A stretch of DNA of 6,739 bases from Chloroflexota bacterium (GTDB lineage Bacteria; Chloroflexota; Anaerolineae; Anaerolineales; Anaerolineaceae), in the NCBI GenBank assembly GCA_021796375.1, contig JAJYJF010000124.1, positions 1 to 6,739 on the forward strand, written 5' to 3'. Position 1 is the stretch's first letter. Each line of letters begins with the position of its first letter. The notes below the pieces were generated by a model, which saw only the letters and a list, made by a program, of their open reading frames with translations, ran no database searches and was not told where the DNA came from. Both the position numbers and the translations under genes were made by a program. Of the stretch, positions 6,447 through 6,739 are shown piece by piece.

Positions 6447-6739
6447 ATGGAAATACCGCGCCATTGGAGATTAAAAAAGCAGCGCTACGCGTTGATCGGA
6501 GAGGTATGCCCGCATTGTGAGGCGAAGATCTTCCCGCCCCGGGATGTATGCCCGCACTGCGGCGGCGAAGCCAAGACGGCCTTCCAGTTCAGCGGCCGGG
6601 GAGCCATCTATTCGTACACGCAGATGGGCGACGCGCCCGCCGGGTACGAAGAGAACGCCCCGTACATGGTGGCGCTGGTGAAGCTGGAAGAAGGTCCGCT
6701 CGTGACCGCGCAGCTGACCGACCTGGACGGGCAGAAGGT
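6447..6739 (+). CDS. DUF35 family protein: rubredoxin-like zinc ribbon plus OB-fold, 3' partial
   Basis: The reading frame runs from ATG 6447 to the window edge (97 complete codons; family members are usually about 130-150 aa, so the end of the OB-fold is missing). The N-terminus begins with a helix-like stretch, RHWRLKKQRYALIGEVC, then four cysteines C21-P-H-C24 and C35-P-H-C38 that should bind one zinc ion, with FPPRDVCPHC (29-38) typical of the family. The OB-fold begins at about 46 (FSGRGAIYSYTQM, 48-60; PYMVALVKLEEGPLVTAQL, 72-90). DUF35 proteins are small partners of thiolase-fold enzymes: in archaea one bridges acetoacetyl-CoA thiolase and HMG-CoA synthase and helps form a shared CoA pocket, and in steroid degraders ChsH2 partners Ltp2. 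Coming last after HMG-CoA synthase and the thiolase-like gene, it most likely bridges these two. All four zinc ligands are present. Confidence 0.93.
   Translation, partial: MEIPRHWRLKKQRYALIGEVCPHCEAKIFPPRDVCPHCGGEAKTAFQFSGRGAIYSYTQMGDAPAGYEENAPYMVALVKLEEGPLVTAQLTDLDGQK

Overview
The window is GC-rich DNA from a bacterium, most likely an uncultured member of the Chloroflexota (Anaerolineae-like). This assignment is an inference. It rests on mevalonate-pathway genes of archaeal/Chloroflexota flavour, a menaquinone-type UbiE/MenG methyltransferase, a GAF-GAF sensor kinase of the DevS/DosT type, and two kinds of intergenic palindrome (GGGGCGGGT...ACCC and GTGAATnGTGA...) that I associate with that phylum. 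No rRNA, tRNA, CRISPR array or transposase gene is visible.

Layout. Positions 1-2295 hold a leftward two-gene unit: a cytoplasmic sensor histidine kinase (601-2295) followed by a demethylmenaquinone/ubiquinone methyltransferase (1-608, 3' end outside the window). The two overlap by 8 bp (ATGAATAA). Positions 2296-2658 are a divergent intergenic region with three consecutive inverted repeats. Positions 2659-6739 hold a rightward cluster: class II HMG-CoA reductase, archaeal-type HMG-CoA synthase, a thiolase-superfamily protein, and a DUF35 zinc-ribbon/OB-fold protein cut by the window edge.

How the genes fit together. In methanogenic archaea, acetoacetyl-CoA thiolase, HMG-CoA synthase and a DUF35 protein form one complex that passes acetoacetyl-CoA directly to HMG-CoA synthase. 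The same three partners occur here in a row, with the next enzyme (HMG-CoA reductase) in front. The cluster therefore reads as an upper mevalonate pathway, acetyl-CoA to mevalonate, for isoprenoid supply. Menaquinone, to which the opposite-strand methyltransferase contributes, is itself an isoprenoid product.

The main surprise is the thiolase-like protein. The fold and flanking motifs are clear, but the three catalytic positions are changed: nucleophilic Cys to Gly83, the His of the HDAF-type motif to Tyr283, and the His of the GHP motif to Asn333. HMG-CoA synthase (E95, C127, H250) and HMG-CoA reductase (E81, K265, D281, H379) keep their catalytic residues. The protein is thus probably not a conventional thiolase. 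It may be a structural or CoA-binding partner of HMG-CoA synthase and DUF35, or may have another activity such as that of the DUF35-partnered Ltp2 aldolases. Palindromic repeats of one family sit in both gaps flanking this gene, and one supplies its stop codon.
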